Shown: positions 36,001 through 47,900, numbered from the stretch's first letter. The stretch is 64,000 nt of DNA from Yamagishiella unicocca (GCA_003116995.1 BDSL01000011.1:1116001-1180000); one strand, 5' to 3'. Numbers and translations: made by a program. Notes: generated by a model not told the origin, from the letters alone.

Positions 36001-39000
36001 GTATCCAACAGCGTGTGTGTTTTGCTGGATAGATGGGGCCGCGGGCCGGGGAGGAGCAGGACACCCGAGCTATATTTGCGATGACTGACTGCCGCCTGAT
36101 CGCCCGAAGCCCTGTTCCAACCCCCGCTCCGAAACCTGTCCTCGCGGCCCCGCTCCGCCCCTCCTCCACCCGCCTGGCCCCAGGACCGCGAGCGCGGCGT
36201 GGTGTGGGAGGAGACCATCATCTTTCTGGACCATCATACCAAGATGGTACGGCAGGGGGTTGGGGTGGTTGCTACCGTTGGCTACGTGCGCAGCGGGGGC
36301 ACACCTTGGCCGGGGGCCGGGGTGAATAAGGGCACCAGGGGGCCGGAACGAGAAGACCCGGTTACACGAAAGGGGGGTTACACGAAAGGGGGGTTACACG
36401 AAAGGGGGGGGGGGCAAAAGCGAACCGGTTGCCGGGGTGCAGGAAGGCCGGCGTTGGACGGCGACATTACAGCGGGCAAGGCGACTGCAACTGCAGCCTC
36501 CGACTGGTCAGGTCGCGTAGTCAGCACCCTCAGCCCCTGGCGCAGCCGCCTGCGGCCTCTTCCTCCCCCGCTCCTCCTCCCCTCCCGCCGTCCCCTCCCT
36601 CGCCTCCCCCAGCCCTCCAGGTGTTCTCCGGCATGCGCAATCAAACGTGTGTCCGCCCTCTGTTCGCCAGCTAGTTTCCGCCCTCTGTTCGCCAGCTAGT
36701 TTCCGCCCTCTGTTCGCCAGCTAGTTTCCGCCCTCTGTTCGCCAGCTAGTTTCCGCCCTCTGTTCGCCAGCTAGTTTCCGCCCTCTGTTCGCCAGCTAGT
36801 TTCCGCCCTCTGTTCGCCAGCTAGTTTCCGCCCTCTGTTCGCCAGCTAGTTTCCGCCCTCTGTTCGCCAGCTAGTTTCCGCCCTCTGTTTCCTACACCGT
36901 GTAATCGCGTCTACTCCCCCGCTCCCCAGGTGTTCCTCTCCGCCACCCTCTCCAACAGCTCCCAGTTCTCCGCCTGGGTAGCGCACCTGCACCAGTCGCC
37001 GTGCCACGTTGTGTACACCGACTACCGCCCCACGCCGCTGCAGGTGGGTCCTCCAGTCCTGTGTCGAGTCGTGCCGTATCATGTTGGACGCCGGAGTTAG
37101 GTGTTAGACGAGCAGCACCGCTTTCGCTCAAAATTGTATGTGATGCGTTTGATTGCCGGCGGCCCAACCCGACCCAACCCGACCCAACCCGACACAGCAC
37201 TACGCGTACCCGCTCGGAGGTGACGGCTTGTACCTGCTGCTGGACGAGCGGGGGAACTTCAGGTGGGATGGGGTGGGGCTTGTGTTTTGCGCGGAGGGGG
37301 AACATGGGTTTCTCGCCGCGGTAGTGCACGGCGGGTTGCGGCCGGTGAGCGGGTGCGGAGGATCTGTGCACAGGAGCATTGCACCTGCGGCCGCGCGTAC
37401 CACATATCTCGTCAAAGCCGTACAACTCGTACGACAGGTCGGAGAACTTCGAGCGGCTCCGGGACAGCCTCACTGCCACCGTGGGTCCCTCGTCGGCGGC
37501 GGAGGGCGCGGAGGACGGCGAGATCGAAGGCGGAGGCGGAGGACGAGGAGGGGGACGCGGTCGGGGTGGCCGCGGGGGCCGGGGGGCCCGGGGCGGCCGC
37601 GGGGGCCGGGGTGGCGCTGCGGGCGGCCGCGGCGGCGCTGGCGGCGGCAAGGGCCTGGCGGACATGCGGGAGCAGGTGGCCAATATCCTCGCGGTAGGTG
37701 GGGGCGGATGGGTTGGAGGTTTGGGGGGGGGTGGCGGCGTTGAAAACCTGTGAACTGACCAAGGAGGGGTGGGGGCGTGGGAGGGCGAAAAGACCCGGTT
37801 ATAGGACAGGGATGGGTTTCGAGGAAGACCCGTTATACGACAGGGATGGGAGGGTGGGTGGAGACCGGCCTGCCCTGGGCTGCCTTGGCACGCCGCTCTG
37901 AGACTTCGTGTGGCTTGGGCAGCACCAGCCCACCACCAGGTGCGGGCACCAGGCTGGAGTCGTACCGTACTGGAATCGGGCGGCCAGCTCCTCGCGCCGC
38001 CGCCGCCGCTGCTGCCACGCACTGACACCGACACCCCACACCCCCCCTCCCGCCTTCCTTCTCAGGCCATCAAGATTCAAAAGTGGGAGCCGGTCATATT
38101 CTTCTCCTTCGCCCGCCGCGACTGCGAGTCGTACGCGAACACGCTGCTGGCGAGAAAGGACGTAAGTGCGTGAAGGGGGGCGGCCGGGAGGGGGGCTCCT
38201 TGGAACGGGGCGGGGCGGGGGCTCCGGTTCCCCCTCCTATCCTCCTCCTCTGCCGCGCCTGTTCGTCTTCTTCCGGAACGCGACATTCGTGGCCTTGGCG
38301 CCCTGTTCCGTCCATCCGCCTACAACTGCCCCCTAATCCCCTTCCCACCCCTTCCACTATGTCGGTTCCTCCGGCTGACGCCCCACCAGTTAAAGGACAG
38401 GGACAAGGGCAGTGAGGAGGACGGGGAGGAGGAGCAGGGGAAGCTGCAGACGCAGCTGGTGTTCGACTTCAACACGGAAGATGAGAAGGTGCAGGTCGAG
38501 GAGGTGCGTGTGTGTTGGGGGGGGTCGAGGAAGACCCGTGGATGCCCGTGGATGTTGGGGGGGGAGGTACATAAAGGAACCGGTGTGCGTGGTGTGTGTG
38601 TAGGGGGGGAGGAGGGGGGTGTAAAACAAACCCCGTGGCGGACACACGGACGGAAAGGAAGCCTAGAAGAAGGAGGCCGTGGTTGTGGCGGGGCTCGATT
38701 GGAAGGTTTGAGTTGGCCCCGCCCCGCCATCCCTGGAGCCCTGCACGTGTTGGTGGCCCCCTGGAGGCCCCGTGAGAGGGACGCAGATGGGCTGAGGGCG
38801 GCACCAGTGGGTCCGTGCGCTGCGACTGTCCGGCCTCGTCCCCAATCCTGGCCCGGCAGCTACCCTCCCACCCACCCAACATGGTTGGTTTGATCGGCTT
38901 CCTATGCCACGGGCTGCTGCTACCAAGGTGGAGCAGGTGTTGAGCAGGTGTTTACACACATGCTCAAACTGCAGTATTAGTAGCCCAAACACAGGCACCC

Positions 39001-41115
39001 ACCCATCCATCCACCTCCTGGACTGTACAAAACATTTCCAACTCGGTCGTACTCTTCTGTGTCGGCCCAGTGGTTTCCTCTCAAAACCCGATCCCGGCGC
39101 CCTCTCCTGCCACGCCCCTCGCTCCCCCCCTCCCTCGCTCCCACCAGATCTACACGAACGCGCTCCAGTGCCTGACGGAGGCCGACCGGCAGCTCAAGCC
39201 CATCAGCCGCATGCTGCCGCTGCTGCGGAGGGGCATCGGAGTGCACCACTCGGGTGGGTGGGGTTTAGGGTTTTAGGGTTGGCGGGGGAGGCAGGAGGGT
39301 GGAGTTTAGAGTTTTACGGTTGGCGGGGGTCGCAGGGGGATGGAGGCGGGGAAATAGGCGAGGGGAGCGAGCAGGCAGGCAAATGGAAGGCACACTCGTC
39401 ATATGTGGCATGTCACGCGCCCGACCGCTCCATGCGGCTCTGTGACACCACCTGCTGCTGACGATGCGACTGCCGTTGCGTTACGTGGCAGTGGCGCCCT
39501 TCACCTCCCCCCTCCGCTCCACCACGTACGCCCCCTCATCCCAACCCCCCCTCCCCGCGCATGCGCGACGACCATGCGCCAACTTTTCTGTCTCGTAAAC
39601 CGGTTTTTATACACCCCCCCCCCCCGCGCACCACCAACACACCCGCACCGCCAACACACCCGCACCACCAACACACCCGCACCACCAACACACCCGCACA
39701 GGCCTGCTACCCATCCTCAAGGAGCTCATCGAGATCCTCTTCCAGGAGGGCTTGCTGAAGGCGAGTGGAGCCCGTAGAGGCTCTGTTGCCTGTTTTGGCT
39801 TCGTTTCCGTTGTCACCCGTGGAAGCGGTGCAATGAAAGACCAACGGGTCGCGTCGCGCGCTCAAGTCGCGTAGAAGCAATTCGGGATCGCGTCCTTTCC
39901 GCACCCAGCCCTCTCCCCCCCCCGCACATACACCACGCTCAGCTCCTCATTAATACACACCGCACACGGGCACCTCCGCCCCACCCCCGGGATTTCCTTT
40001 CACGGGTTTTCCTTCGTGCACGGGTTTTCCTTCGTGCACGGGTTTTCCTTCGTGCACGGGTTTTCCTTCGTGCACGGGTTTTCCTTGCACCCCACCGGGT
40101 TTCCTCTCAGCCCGTCTTAACCCCCCTCCGCAGGTCCTGTTCACCACGGAGACCTTCGCCATGGGCCTCAACATGCCCGCCCGCTGCGTGGTGTTCACCG
40201 CCATGAAGAAGTGGGACGGCACGGAGAACCGCTGGGTCAACTCGGGAGAGTACATCCAGGTGGGAGGAGGCGGGCGGGAGGGTGCGGAGGAGGGAGTTCT
40301 GAATCCACCTTATCCACCTGATCTGCCCCACCTGCCGCCCCACCTGCCGCCCCACCTCCCGCCCCACCTCCCGCCCCACCTGCCGCCCCACCTGCCGCCC
40401 CATCTGCCGCCCCACCTGATCCACCATACCTCCCGCCCCACCTCCCGTCCCACCTCCCGTCCCACCTCCCGCCCAGATGTCCGGTCGCGCCGGCCGCCGC
40501 GGCATGGACGACCGGGGGCTGGTGGTGATGATGCTGGACAGCGAGCTGGACGAGCAGACCTGCAAGGCCATCATGCAGGTGTGGGGGTGGGGGGAGGGGG
40601 GAACGACGAGAGTACAAGGAGCGAGGGGGTGACGGGAGTGCGAGGAGAGGCGCCACTTTTTCGCACACTAAAACCCGCTGATGGTCTAAAGCAGACATTC
40701 TCCTGCTTGGTAATACACAGACACGCGCACGCCTTCTTTACCCGTCCCTCTCCCCCGCCCTGCTCTCCCCCCCCCAGGGCAAGCCCTCCCCCCTGCTGTC
40801 CTCCTTCAAGCTGACCTACTACACCATGCTCAACATGCTTCGCCGCCTGGAAGGCAGCGACACTGGCACCATGGAGTTCGTCATACGGAACTCCTTCCAG
40901 CAGTTCCAGCAGGAGAACCAGCTGCCCAAGGTGCGTGTGTGCGCGTGTGTGTGAGGGGGGGGCGGGGCAGGGCGGAGACCGGAGAGGGAACCGAGAGGGG
41001 AGGGGCGCGGAGAGGAACAGAGGTGTTGTGGGGGCGCTTGACCCAAGTCGGATGCTGCTGACCCTACGGTGTTTGCGCCGCATGCCCGTTCCTCGTTTTG
41101 CGTGAACCCTCCCAC

Positions 41116-41209
<94 letters not shown>

Positions 41210-44200
41210 AGCGATACAACATGTTGCTTCACGCTTCGAATCCTGGCTTGGCGGGTGCAGGGTCGCGTTGCCGGCCAAGTTGTGGCGCAACCTGTCGCCT
41301 GCGTTGTGCGCTCGCCACCGCACCCCCGCCCACCACCCACCACCCCGCTCCCAGCCTACCCCCCCCCTTGCATCCGTTTCCTCCCCTGACCTCACCCACC
41401 ACCTTCCGCCCACCACCCTCGTGCGGCCCCCTCCCCACGCGCGCGCAGCTGGAGCGCGAGCTGACTGAGCTGGAGACTGAGATGGCGGCGCTGGGGCGGG
41501 AGGGCGAGGAGGCCATGGCCTCCTACCAGCGCCTCCGGACCGACATCGCGACCGCCGGCGGCCAGCTGCAGGCGCTGCTCACACGGCCGGGCCACTGCCT
41601 GCCCTTCCTGCGGGCGGGCCGGCTGGTGCGCGTCAGCTCGGGGGGGGTGGACTTCGGCACGGGGGTGGTGGTGTCCGTCACGAGGCGGCCGGACGCGCCG
41701 CCGGCAGTGGATGGGGAGGTGAGTGAGCGGCGGCACGGGATGAGGTTTAGGGTTTAGGGTTTAGGGTTTAGGCGCCGCAACCCCCTCCAGCGCACTGCTG
41801 AACTCGACTGCCTTCCCCATACGGCGTTTTCAACCCCACTTCCCTCCCCCTTTCCTCCCCTCCTCCAAACCCCCCCTCCTCGTAATCCTTCCCCGCTTTG
41901 CAGGACGATCGTGATGCCTTCCTAGTGGACTGCATTCTGTCCCTAGACGCGGCATCGCTTCCTGGCCAGGAGCCAGCAGCGGCCGCAGCCGCAGCCGCCC
42001 CAGGCGGCCCCCGCCCCGCCCCGCCTGGCAGCCCCGGTTCCGCCGCCGAGGTGGTCCCCGTCACCCTGTCCTGCCTGGCGCAGCTGCACAGCCTGCGGAT
42101 CAGCGTGCCTTCCGACCTGAGACCGGTGGAGGCGCGGAGGGCGGTCATGGTGCAGGTGGGTGGGTGGGTGGGTGGCGCCAGGCAGCGGAGCAGCAGAGGC
42201 GAGAAGCGAATGTGACGAAAGGGGCAGCACGGCGCCATGAGGACGTCCCTCCAGGGAGGATGCGGACAAGATCCCACGTGTTCGTTGCGGAGCGGCTGCT
42301 CCGAGGTGGTGCTGACGGCTGCTTGCCCCATGCGGGCCCGCCCAAGGCGGCCCCGCCCCCGTTCCCTCCGCCGCCCTCCCCTCCAAAAAGCACTCCCGCC
42401 CCCGCCACCCGGGCCACCCACATCCCCCACAGGTTGGCGAGCTGCTGCGGCGGCACGGCGAGGCGGGACTGCCCCGTCTGGACCCGCTCGAAGACATGGA
42501 CGTGAGGGACCCGCAGCTGCCGGAGGTGAGGGGGCAGCAGCGGGTCGCGACGACGACCGCACCCATCTGTCCATCCATCCGTCCATCTGTCCATCCGTCC
42601 ATCCGTCCATCCGTCCATCCGTCCATCCGTCCATCCGTCCATCCGTCCATCCGTCCATCCGTCCATCCGTCCATCCGTCCATCCGTCCATCCGTCCATCC
42701 GTCCATCCGTCCATCCGTCCATCCGTCCATCCGTCCATCCGTCCATCCGTCCATCCATCCGTCCATCCATCCACAGTGACACCGTGAAACCCATGAAACC
42801 TCATCACCGCCAGCTACCTCATACCCAGCCCGAATATTAGAACCTGATTTTGCTTTCGCAAAGGGGTCTATGTGCCGTTGCAACTATCCGCCACAGATCG
42901 TGGCTCGTATCGAGAGCCTGGAAACCCAGCTCGCGCGCAATCCGGTGTTTCGGGCGGAGAAGGACGCGGCCAAGTTCGCTCCCTACCTGCGCCGAGCCGC
43001 GCTGGCTGCCCGGGCGGAGGCGCTGCGGGCGGAGATGCGCACCAGCCAGCTGAGCTCGTTCAAGGAGGAGGCGGCGTGCCGGACGGCGGTGCTGCGGCGG
43101 TTGGGGCACATCGACGAGGAGGGTAGGCGGCGGTGGCGGTGCGGCGCGGGTGGGGGGATGCTGCGGCGCGTTGGATCCATTGCTCCCACGAAACCCCACG
43201 CACGCATTGGGCTCATGTTGTTTCGGGTATTCCACACGCCTGCCATCGCCGTCTTTTCCTGCCCTCTTATCTGACCCGGGCCCCTCACCCCCAAAACCCA
43301 CGTCCTCGACCATGCTGCTCCGAACGCGAACCCCAAAGCCCTACTCCACACTCCCGCACCCCCCCCTACCTCCCAGGCGTGGTGACCCTTAAGGGCCGCG
43401 CCGCCTGCGAGATCGACACCGCGGACGAGCTGCTGGCCTCGGAGCTGCTGCTCAACGGCACCTTCTCCTCCCTGGAGTCTGCGCAGCTTGTGGCGCTGGC
43501 CTCCTGCCTCATACCCGTGGAGAAGTCCACGGAGCAGATCAAGCTGACGGTGCAGATGGCGGAGCCCCTGGCGCAGCTGCAGGTAGGGGGACCGGACCAG
43601 GAAGGGGGCTGGCGGGAAGGGGGACCAGCATGCCGTGGCGGCCGACCGGTAAAATCATCGGAGTGATTGTTGAGCCGCGGGTTGCTCCTGCAGGCGGCCG
43701 CGCGGCACATCGCGGAGGTCAGCCGCGAGTGCAAGCTGGATCTGGATCCGGACGAGTACGTGGAGTCGTTCAAGCCGGCGCTGATGGACGTCATATACGC
43801 CTGGAGCAAGGGGGCCACGTTCGCGCAGGTGGGAGGATGATGGGTGGGGCATGGCGGGCTAGTCGAGGTACGAGCCAGGCAGGTCACTATGAGGCGTCGG
43901 CTAAAGCTGCTCGTGCGGTCTGTGCTGAAACGTGTAAGAGTGTTGAGCTTACACAATGCTGGTTGATTACAGGCCAACGTCGACCGGCTGCCAATTCGCC
44001 CCTACCCACCGCTTCCTCCCTGCCCGCAGGTCTGCGACATGACTGACATTTTCGAGGGTTCGTTGGTCCGAGCGACGCGTCGGTTGGACGAGCTACTTGG
44101 TCAGCTGGCCAACGCGGCCGCGGCGGTTGGCGACTACCAGCTGGAGGCGAAGATCCGGGAGGCGACCGAAACCATCCGGCGCGACATCATGTTTGCGGCG

Positions 44201-44215
44201 TCTCTTTACATCTGA
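33026..44215 (+). CDS. MTR4: Exosome RNA helicase MTR4 (Ski2-like DExH), 1091 aa, 24 exons
   Basis: MTR4 unwinds and feeds RNA to the nuclear exosome (TRAMP/NEXT-type complexes, rRNA processing). Exons: 33026-33263, 33580-33671, 34778-34839, 35224-35284, 35431-35570, 35791-35851, 36184-36246, 36930-37043, 37198-37262, 37438-37693, 38066-38161, 38390-38503, 39148-39253, 39702-39760, 40134-40259, 40477-40578, 40778-40930, 41449-41718, 41904-42155, 42433-42525, 42897-43122, 43377-43582, 43694-43828, 44030-44215; total 1092 codons. Motifs: [13 protein letters not shown] (Walker A, K126), FDEVHYM (D212-H215), FLSATLSN (243-245), [27 protein letters not shown], and [14 protein letters not shown] (552-565). 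[10 protein letters not shown] marks the KOW arch and [12 protein letters not shown] is the MTR4 C-terminus. An RGG-rich insert lies at about residues 330-371. Intron 14 has a GC donor (39761). Confidence 0.96.
33675..33800. repeat. G-rich tandem repeat in MTR4 intron 2
   Basis: Ten or so imperfect copies of an 11-13 bp unit like GGGGCAGGAGG directly follow exon 2. The strand is almost free of T and C-poor, a likely replication and assembly hazard. Confidence 0.85.
36360..36412. repeat. 16-bp tandem repeat, three copies, MTR4 intron 7
   Basis: The unit GTTACACGAAAGGGGG occurs three times in a row at the start of the long intron 7. Confidence 0.85.
36652..36889. repeat. 25-bp minisatellite, about 9.5 copies, MTR4 intron 7
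   Basis: The unit TTTCCGCCCTCTGTTCGCCA plus GCTAG is repeated every 25 bases with practically no change, ending 40 bases before exon 8. The C/T-rich unit may serve as extended polypyrimidine tract, and its copies hold several AG dinucleotides that are evidently not used as acceptors. Confidence 0.95.
39628..39699. repeat. 17-bp tandem repeat, about four copies, MTR4 intron 13
   Basis: Copies of CACCACCAACACACCCG run up to the acceptor of exon 14 at 39702; the last copy supplies the acceptor CACAG. Confidence 0.85.
40005..40090. repeat. 18-bp tandem repeat, about 4.5 copies, MTR4 intron 14
   Basis: The unit TTCGTGCACGGGTTTTCC is repeated head to tail. The same ACGGGTTTTCC core is found singly in introns of other genes in this window (see findings). 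Confidence 0.92.
40324..40475. repeat. 12-bp tandem repeat in MTR4 intron 15
   Basis: About ten imperfect copies of CACCTGCCGCCC / CACCTCCCGCCC fill most of this intron up to the acceptor of exon 16. Confidence 0.88.
41118..41206. repeat. (CA)n microsatellite, about 44 units, MTR4 intron 17
   Basis: A pure CA tract of about 89 bases. Open frames through it (His-Thr or Cys-Val runs) are artefacts. Confidence 0.97.
41744..41772. repeat. Interstitial telomere-type repeat (TTTAGGG)4, MTR4 intron 18
   Basis: Four perfect TTTAGGG units lie 25 bases after exon 18. TTTAGGG is the plant and Volvox-type telomere unit, unlike the TTTTAGGG of Chlamydomonas reinhardtii. A related degenerate patch (GGGTTTAGGGTTTTAGGG) is in intron 13 near 39263. 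Confidence 0.9.
42564..42772. repeat. 8-bp minisatellite (CCATCCGT)n, about 25 copies, MTR4 intron 20
   Basis: About 209 bases of nearly perfect CCATCCGT units with a few CCATCTGT/CCATCCAT variants near the ends. It creates long false frames (PSIRPSVH or MDGWTDGR) on both strands. Confidence 0.96.
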
Positions 44216-44955
44216 GGGCTCTGCGGGTTACATGTTCACGGGCGGTTGATTAAATGGTTTAGGCGCTCACGACTCCGGATGTCGTACGTACGACAGGTCA
44301 GGCCTCTCCAGGTCAGGCTTAACACGGGACTTGTGTAGCTGTGGGTGGAATGGCGACCTGATGATGGAAGATTGTGGATCTGGTTGACCTCAACTGACAC
44401 GGACAAACTCCTCGCCCGGATCCCTTTAAAGTTTCACATGAACCAAGTATGGTAACTGTAAACCACACTGTCGAGGAGGATGCGGCCACCGTCGTTCTGG
44501 ATTTCATGGCGTTGGGCATTTTGACATATATTTTCGTTACAGCCAAAACGACCCGTTGCCAAAATTTCAAGGCGGGAGGACCGTTGCAACAGCAACTTAC
44601 GAACGTACTTCATCCATCGAGTGCAACATGTAATCTAACCTACAACGATGTTCTCGGGTGTCAGGCCATGCTGGATTCCAATGCAGACGCCCATCTTGGC
44701 ACGCTGTGGATTCGCTCGCCAACCCACCGGATCACAACAACTAACATCACCCCAACTAACCCCAGTAGACAGCCTGGCCGCCCTGTATGGTATAATATCA
44801 ATTAAAGCTACAAGCAACATTAAAACACCGGTGTCTACTATTCGTTTTATTCCAAGCATCACCAACTGACCCCAGTGGACAGCCAAGCCACCCTGTACTG
44901 CATAACATCAATAAAAGCTACAAGCAACATTACAGCACTGATGTCTGCTATTCGT
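44216..44955. other. Convergent intergenic region, MTR4 / CYFIP
   Basis: About 740 bases between the stops of MTR4 (plus) and CYFIP (minus). TGTAA signals for MTR4 occur at about 44456 and 44631. The right third is a tandem duplication that includes the CYFIP stop codon (see next entry). No gene. Confidence 0.55.
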
Positions 44956-44965
44956 TCATTCCATG
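44745..44965. repeat. Tandem duplication (unit about 112 bp) across the CYFIP 3' end
   Basis: Copy 1 (about 44745-44856) and copy 2 (about 44857-44965) share blocks such as AAAGCTACAAGCAACATTA and CACCAACTRACCCCAGTRGAC at about 85% identity. Copy 2 contains the CYFIP stop codon (44956-44958) and, on the minus strand, a TGTAA signal about 25 bases after it; in copy 1 that signal is changed. Confidence 0.9.
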
Positions 44966-47900
44966 TGTCCCCAGTCTCCCAGGCTGGATGCGGCACGAGA
45001 TCGGCTCTGCGCAGCTGTGCTGCCAGCGATTGTGAATAGGCCGTACGAACCCAGCGCGGCGCCTTCACCCCGCGGCGATCGAAGCAGGACCTGGGACGCA
45101 GCTCTGAGCTGATGCAGCGCCTGCTGCTGCTGGTGTTGCGGCTGCTGCTGGAGGAGCGGACCGTCGGCGGTGGTGCCGGCCATGCTCCGCCCGTACTGGC
45201 TGCCCATGCCGCTTGCTGCGCCGCGAGGAGGGAGCGGTGGACCATTGACGGACACACGCTGTAGCCCAGCGGAGGGGTTCGATTGGGCTGCCGTCTGGTG
45301 CGGGCCCGAATTTGCCGGCGGTCGCGGGGGTGGGTTGCGCGACAAGGGTGGCATCTGCAAGGACAGGCCACGGAAGAGGGACGCATGAGGAACAAGCCAG
45401 TTCGTGCTGACGGGCGGCCCAGAAAAACTACTCACTTGTGCGGCTCCGCCATTCAGGCTTACCGTCTGGTTAAGTGCAATTCCTGGCTGGCTGGAGGGGC
45501 GGCCGTGAGTCAGCGCGCTGTGCAGGCGGGAGCCGGGCAGTGCCCCACCCTGGCTCTGCGCAACGACTGGCTGCTGGGCTGCAGGAGGCTGCTGTGGCGG
45601 TGCGGCAGCGGCCGCAGCGGCCCGAATCAGCATAGCGTTGCCGGTTTGCGCCGCGTGCTGCGCCAGGGCGGCCCACGGGTCGCTGCTGCACGAGGTCAGG
45701 GACGGCAGGTCGAGACCTCGTACGGGCGGCTGCGACGTAGATGCGCCATCCGACCGAACCGTGCGCTGACCTGCAGATCAATTACAGGTTGACGATTCGT
45801 GGGGCGCGTCGATTGGAGTCCATTATTGTGAGGACAGAGTAATACTGATGGCAGTTTGCAGCAGGTGTCCGATTGGGGTTCTGAAGAGATCTCACCTGCC
45901 AGCTTGGCCGCTGCAGTGCCGGCACCGACAGTCAGCTGCACGGAGCGATCCCAAGCGGACCGCACGGCTTCAGCGCGTCCCAGCCAAGCCTAGAAATTAC
46001 GCACAAGGTGGAAGTGGGGTCGTCATCAAATAAGTGGGAGCATGAGATCTCTTGGCAGGTACTTAAGCGAGTACGCACCTTGAGCTGCTCAAGCGTCGCC
46101 TTCTCCATTGCTCCTGCGGAGTGTGGTGCCTGGAGCGAGCTGGACTGACCCGCGGTGACTGCTGCCAGCTCCGCCTTCAATTGCTCCAGGGCGACCGCCT
46201 GTTGCAACGCAGTCATCGTGTCGCCGTGCCTGCAAGGTGAGCAGAAGCGAGGGGACTCAACACAAATGACAGAGAAAACAACGAGCACAGGAGCAGAGGG
46301 TTGTGACCACAGGCATCCATCTTGCTCACACTACTCACAATACGCTTCCCGGCGCAACGGCCGCGCCAGCTTCCAGCTGCACGAGCGCCGCAGCCGACAC
46401 GTAGACGCCGTCTCCTACGTTGGTGGTGTGGACGACCTGCTCCTCGGGAGACAGGCACGACAGCTGCACTTGGACCACCGACCACAGACGCGCGGCAGTG
46501 AAGAGCTGCTCGGATCGCGGCGACTGCGGCGGCTGCAGGCACTCCAGGAGAGAGCGCCACAGCCTGCAACAATCGTGCGTAAACAGCAGCTCAGCCATGG
46601 CTCTGCGATGTTTCCGAGTGATTGGATTGGCAAAGTGTGTCAAACCCATGTTCCAAATAAGACCCCTCGCACACCTACCCTGGCAGTCCGAACGCAGCCG
46701 GCAGCTGCTCCTGCAGCCTGTCCTGGACTAGCGATGCCGCATGCACTGCCGACTGGACTCCCGACATTAGCCCCGGGGGCAGCGGCTGGCCCAGCATCAG
46801 GCCTGCCAGACCCGCTCCCCGCGGAGGTGCGGGAACCGGCACGGGGGCCGAAGGCTTGACCAGGCCAACGGGGGGCTCTACAAGGGCGGGGTGAAACGGT
46901 GGAGGCGGGGTGCCAAGCGTCAGCTAGCATAACCGTCAACAATAGGTAAACAAGTGCATTTACGTTTAATATTATCTGCGGCACAAATGGCAGGAGTAGC
47001 TCGAGATGTCGTGCACACACCTGCGATGGCCACAGCCTTGAGTGCAGCATGGGCCTGCTGGTCCGCCTGAATGGAGAAGACAGTGGATCAGTACCGAATC
47101 GACAAGCGGTGGCGACCAGCACCGGTGGTCATTGGTCCGGGTTAGAGAGAGCTAAGGCTGCTTACCTGTAGGGCCGAGGAGGCCAGCGGCAGCAGGTGAG
47201 GCGCGCGGCCCACACACAGCTCCGCGAGCACACTGTCGGTGAGCGCCACTGCGGCCACCGTGTTGCCCAGGGCCTGCATCGGGTAGGTGACGTGAAGATC
47301 CGGCGAAATAAGGTAAACCAGTAAACATGGAAGGTATAACAGGACAGCCCGTTAATTACGCGTATGCAAGCTGACGTGATCCCATAAGTAAGGCAAGTCG
47401 AAACCCGCAAGATGACAACACAACGTTACCTGCATTGCCCTGTGCGCGGATACGAGCAGCTCGCTGTGGCCGCGGTCACGCAGCCAGCGCTGCTGCAGCT
47501 GCAGGTAGCCAGACGCGCCACCAGAGTCCCGAAGACCCGGGCCCCTGGGCCCGGCCAGGCTGCTATCATACAACTCGTGCACACGCCGGAGCAGGGGCGC
47601 GGCATCCTGAGATCATCGGCAAAAGCACCGGAGGGATGAAGGTGCGTCAGCAACCTAAGGGCGTACACTAACGTTGTACGTCGTGGCAACATGGACGAAT
47701 AATAAGCCAGAGGCCAGTTGTAAGCAATATCCGCGACTCACCGCAAGTAGCTCCACCGCGTGACGGCGAAGCGCAGCAACCCAACGCCCGACTCCATCCA
47801 GCCCGAGGAGGCCATGCATTGCCTGCACATGCGCCCGGCTGAACACAGCGGTGCTGCCGTCGCCAGTCCGAGCGATGTACTTGCCGCCGCCCGCAGCCGT

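Noticed and set aside
36652..36889. CRISPR-like array
   Set aside because: Repeats are head to tail without unique spacers, in an intron of a nuclear eukaryotic gene; it is a minisatellite.
40571..41757. Long frames with His-Thr or Cys-Val runs near the CA tract
   Set aside because: Artefacts of the (CA)n microsatellite inside an MTR4 intron; real exons 17 and 18 lie in other frames.
41768..42883. Minus-strand 371- and 283-codon frames with MDGWTDGR repeats, and plus-strand PSIRPSVH repeats
   Set aside because: Produced by the 8-bp minisatellite in MTR4 intron 20 and by antisense of MTR4 exons.
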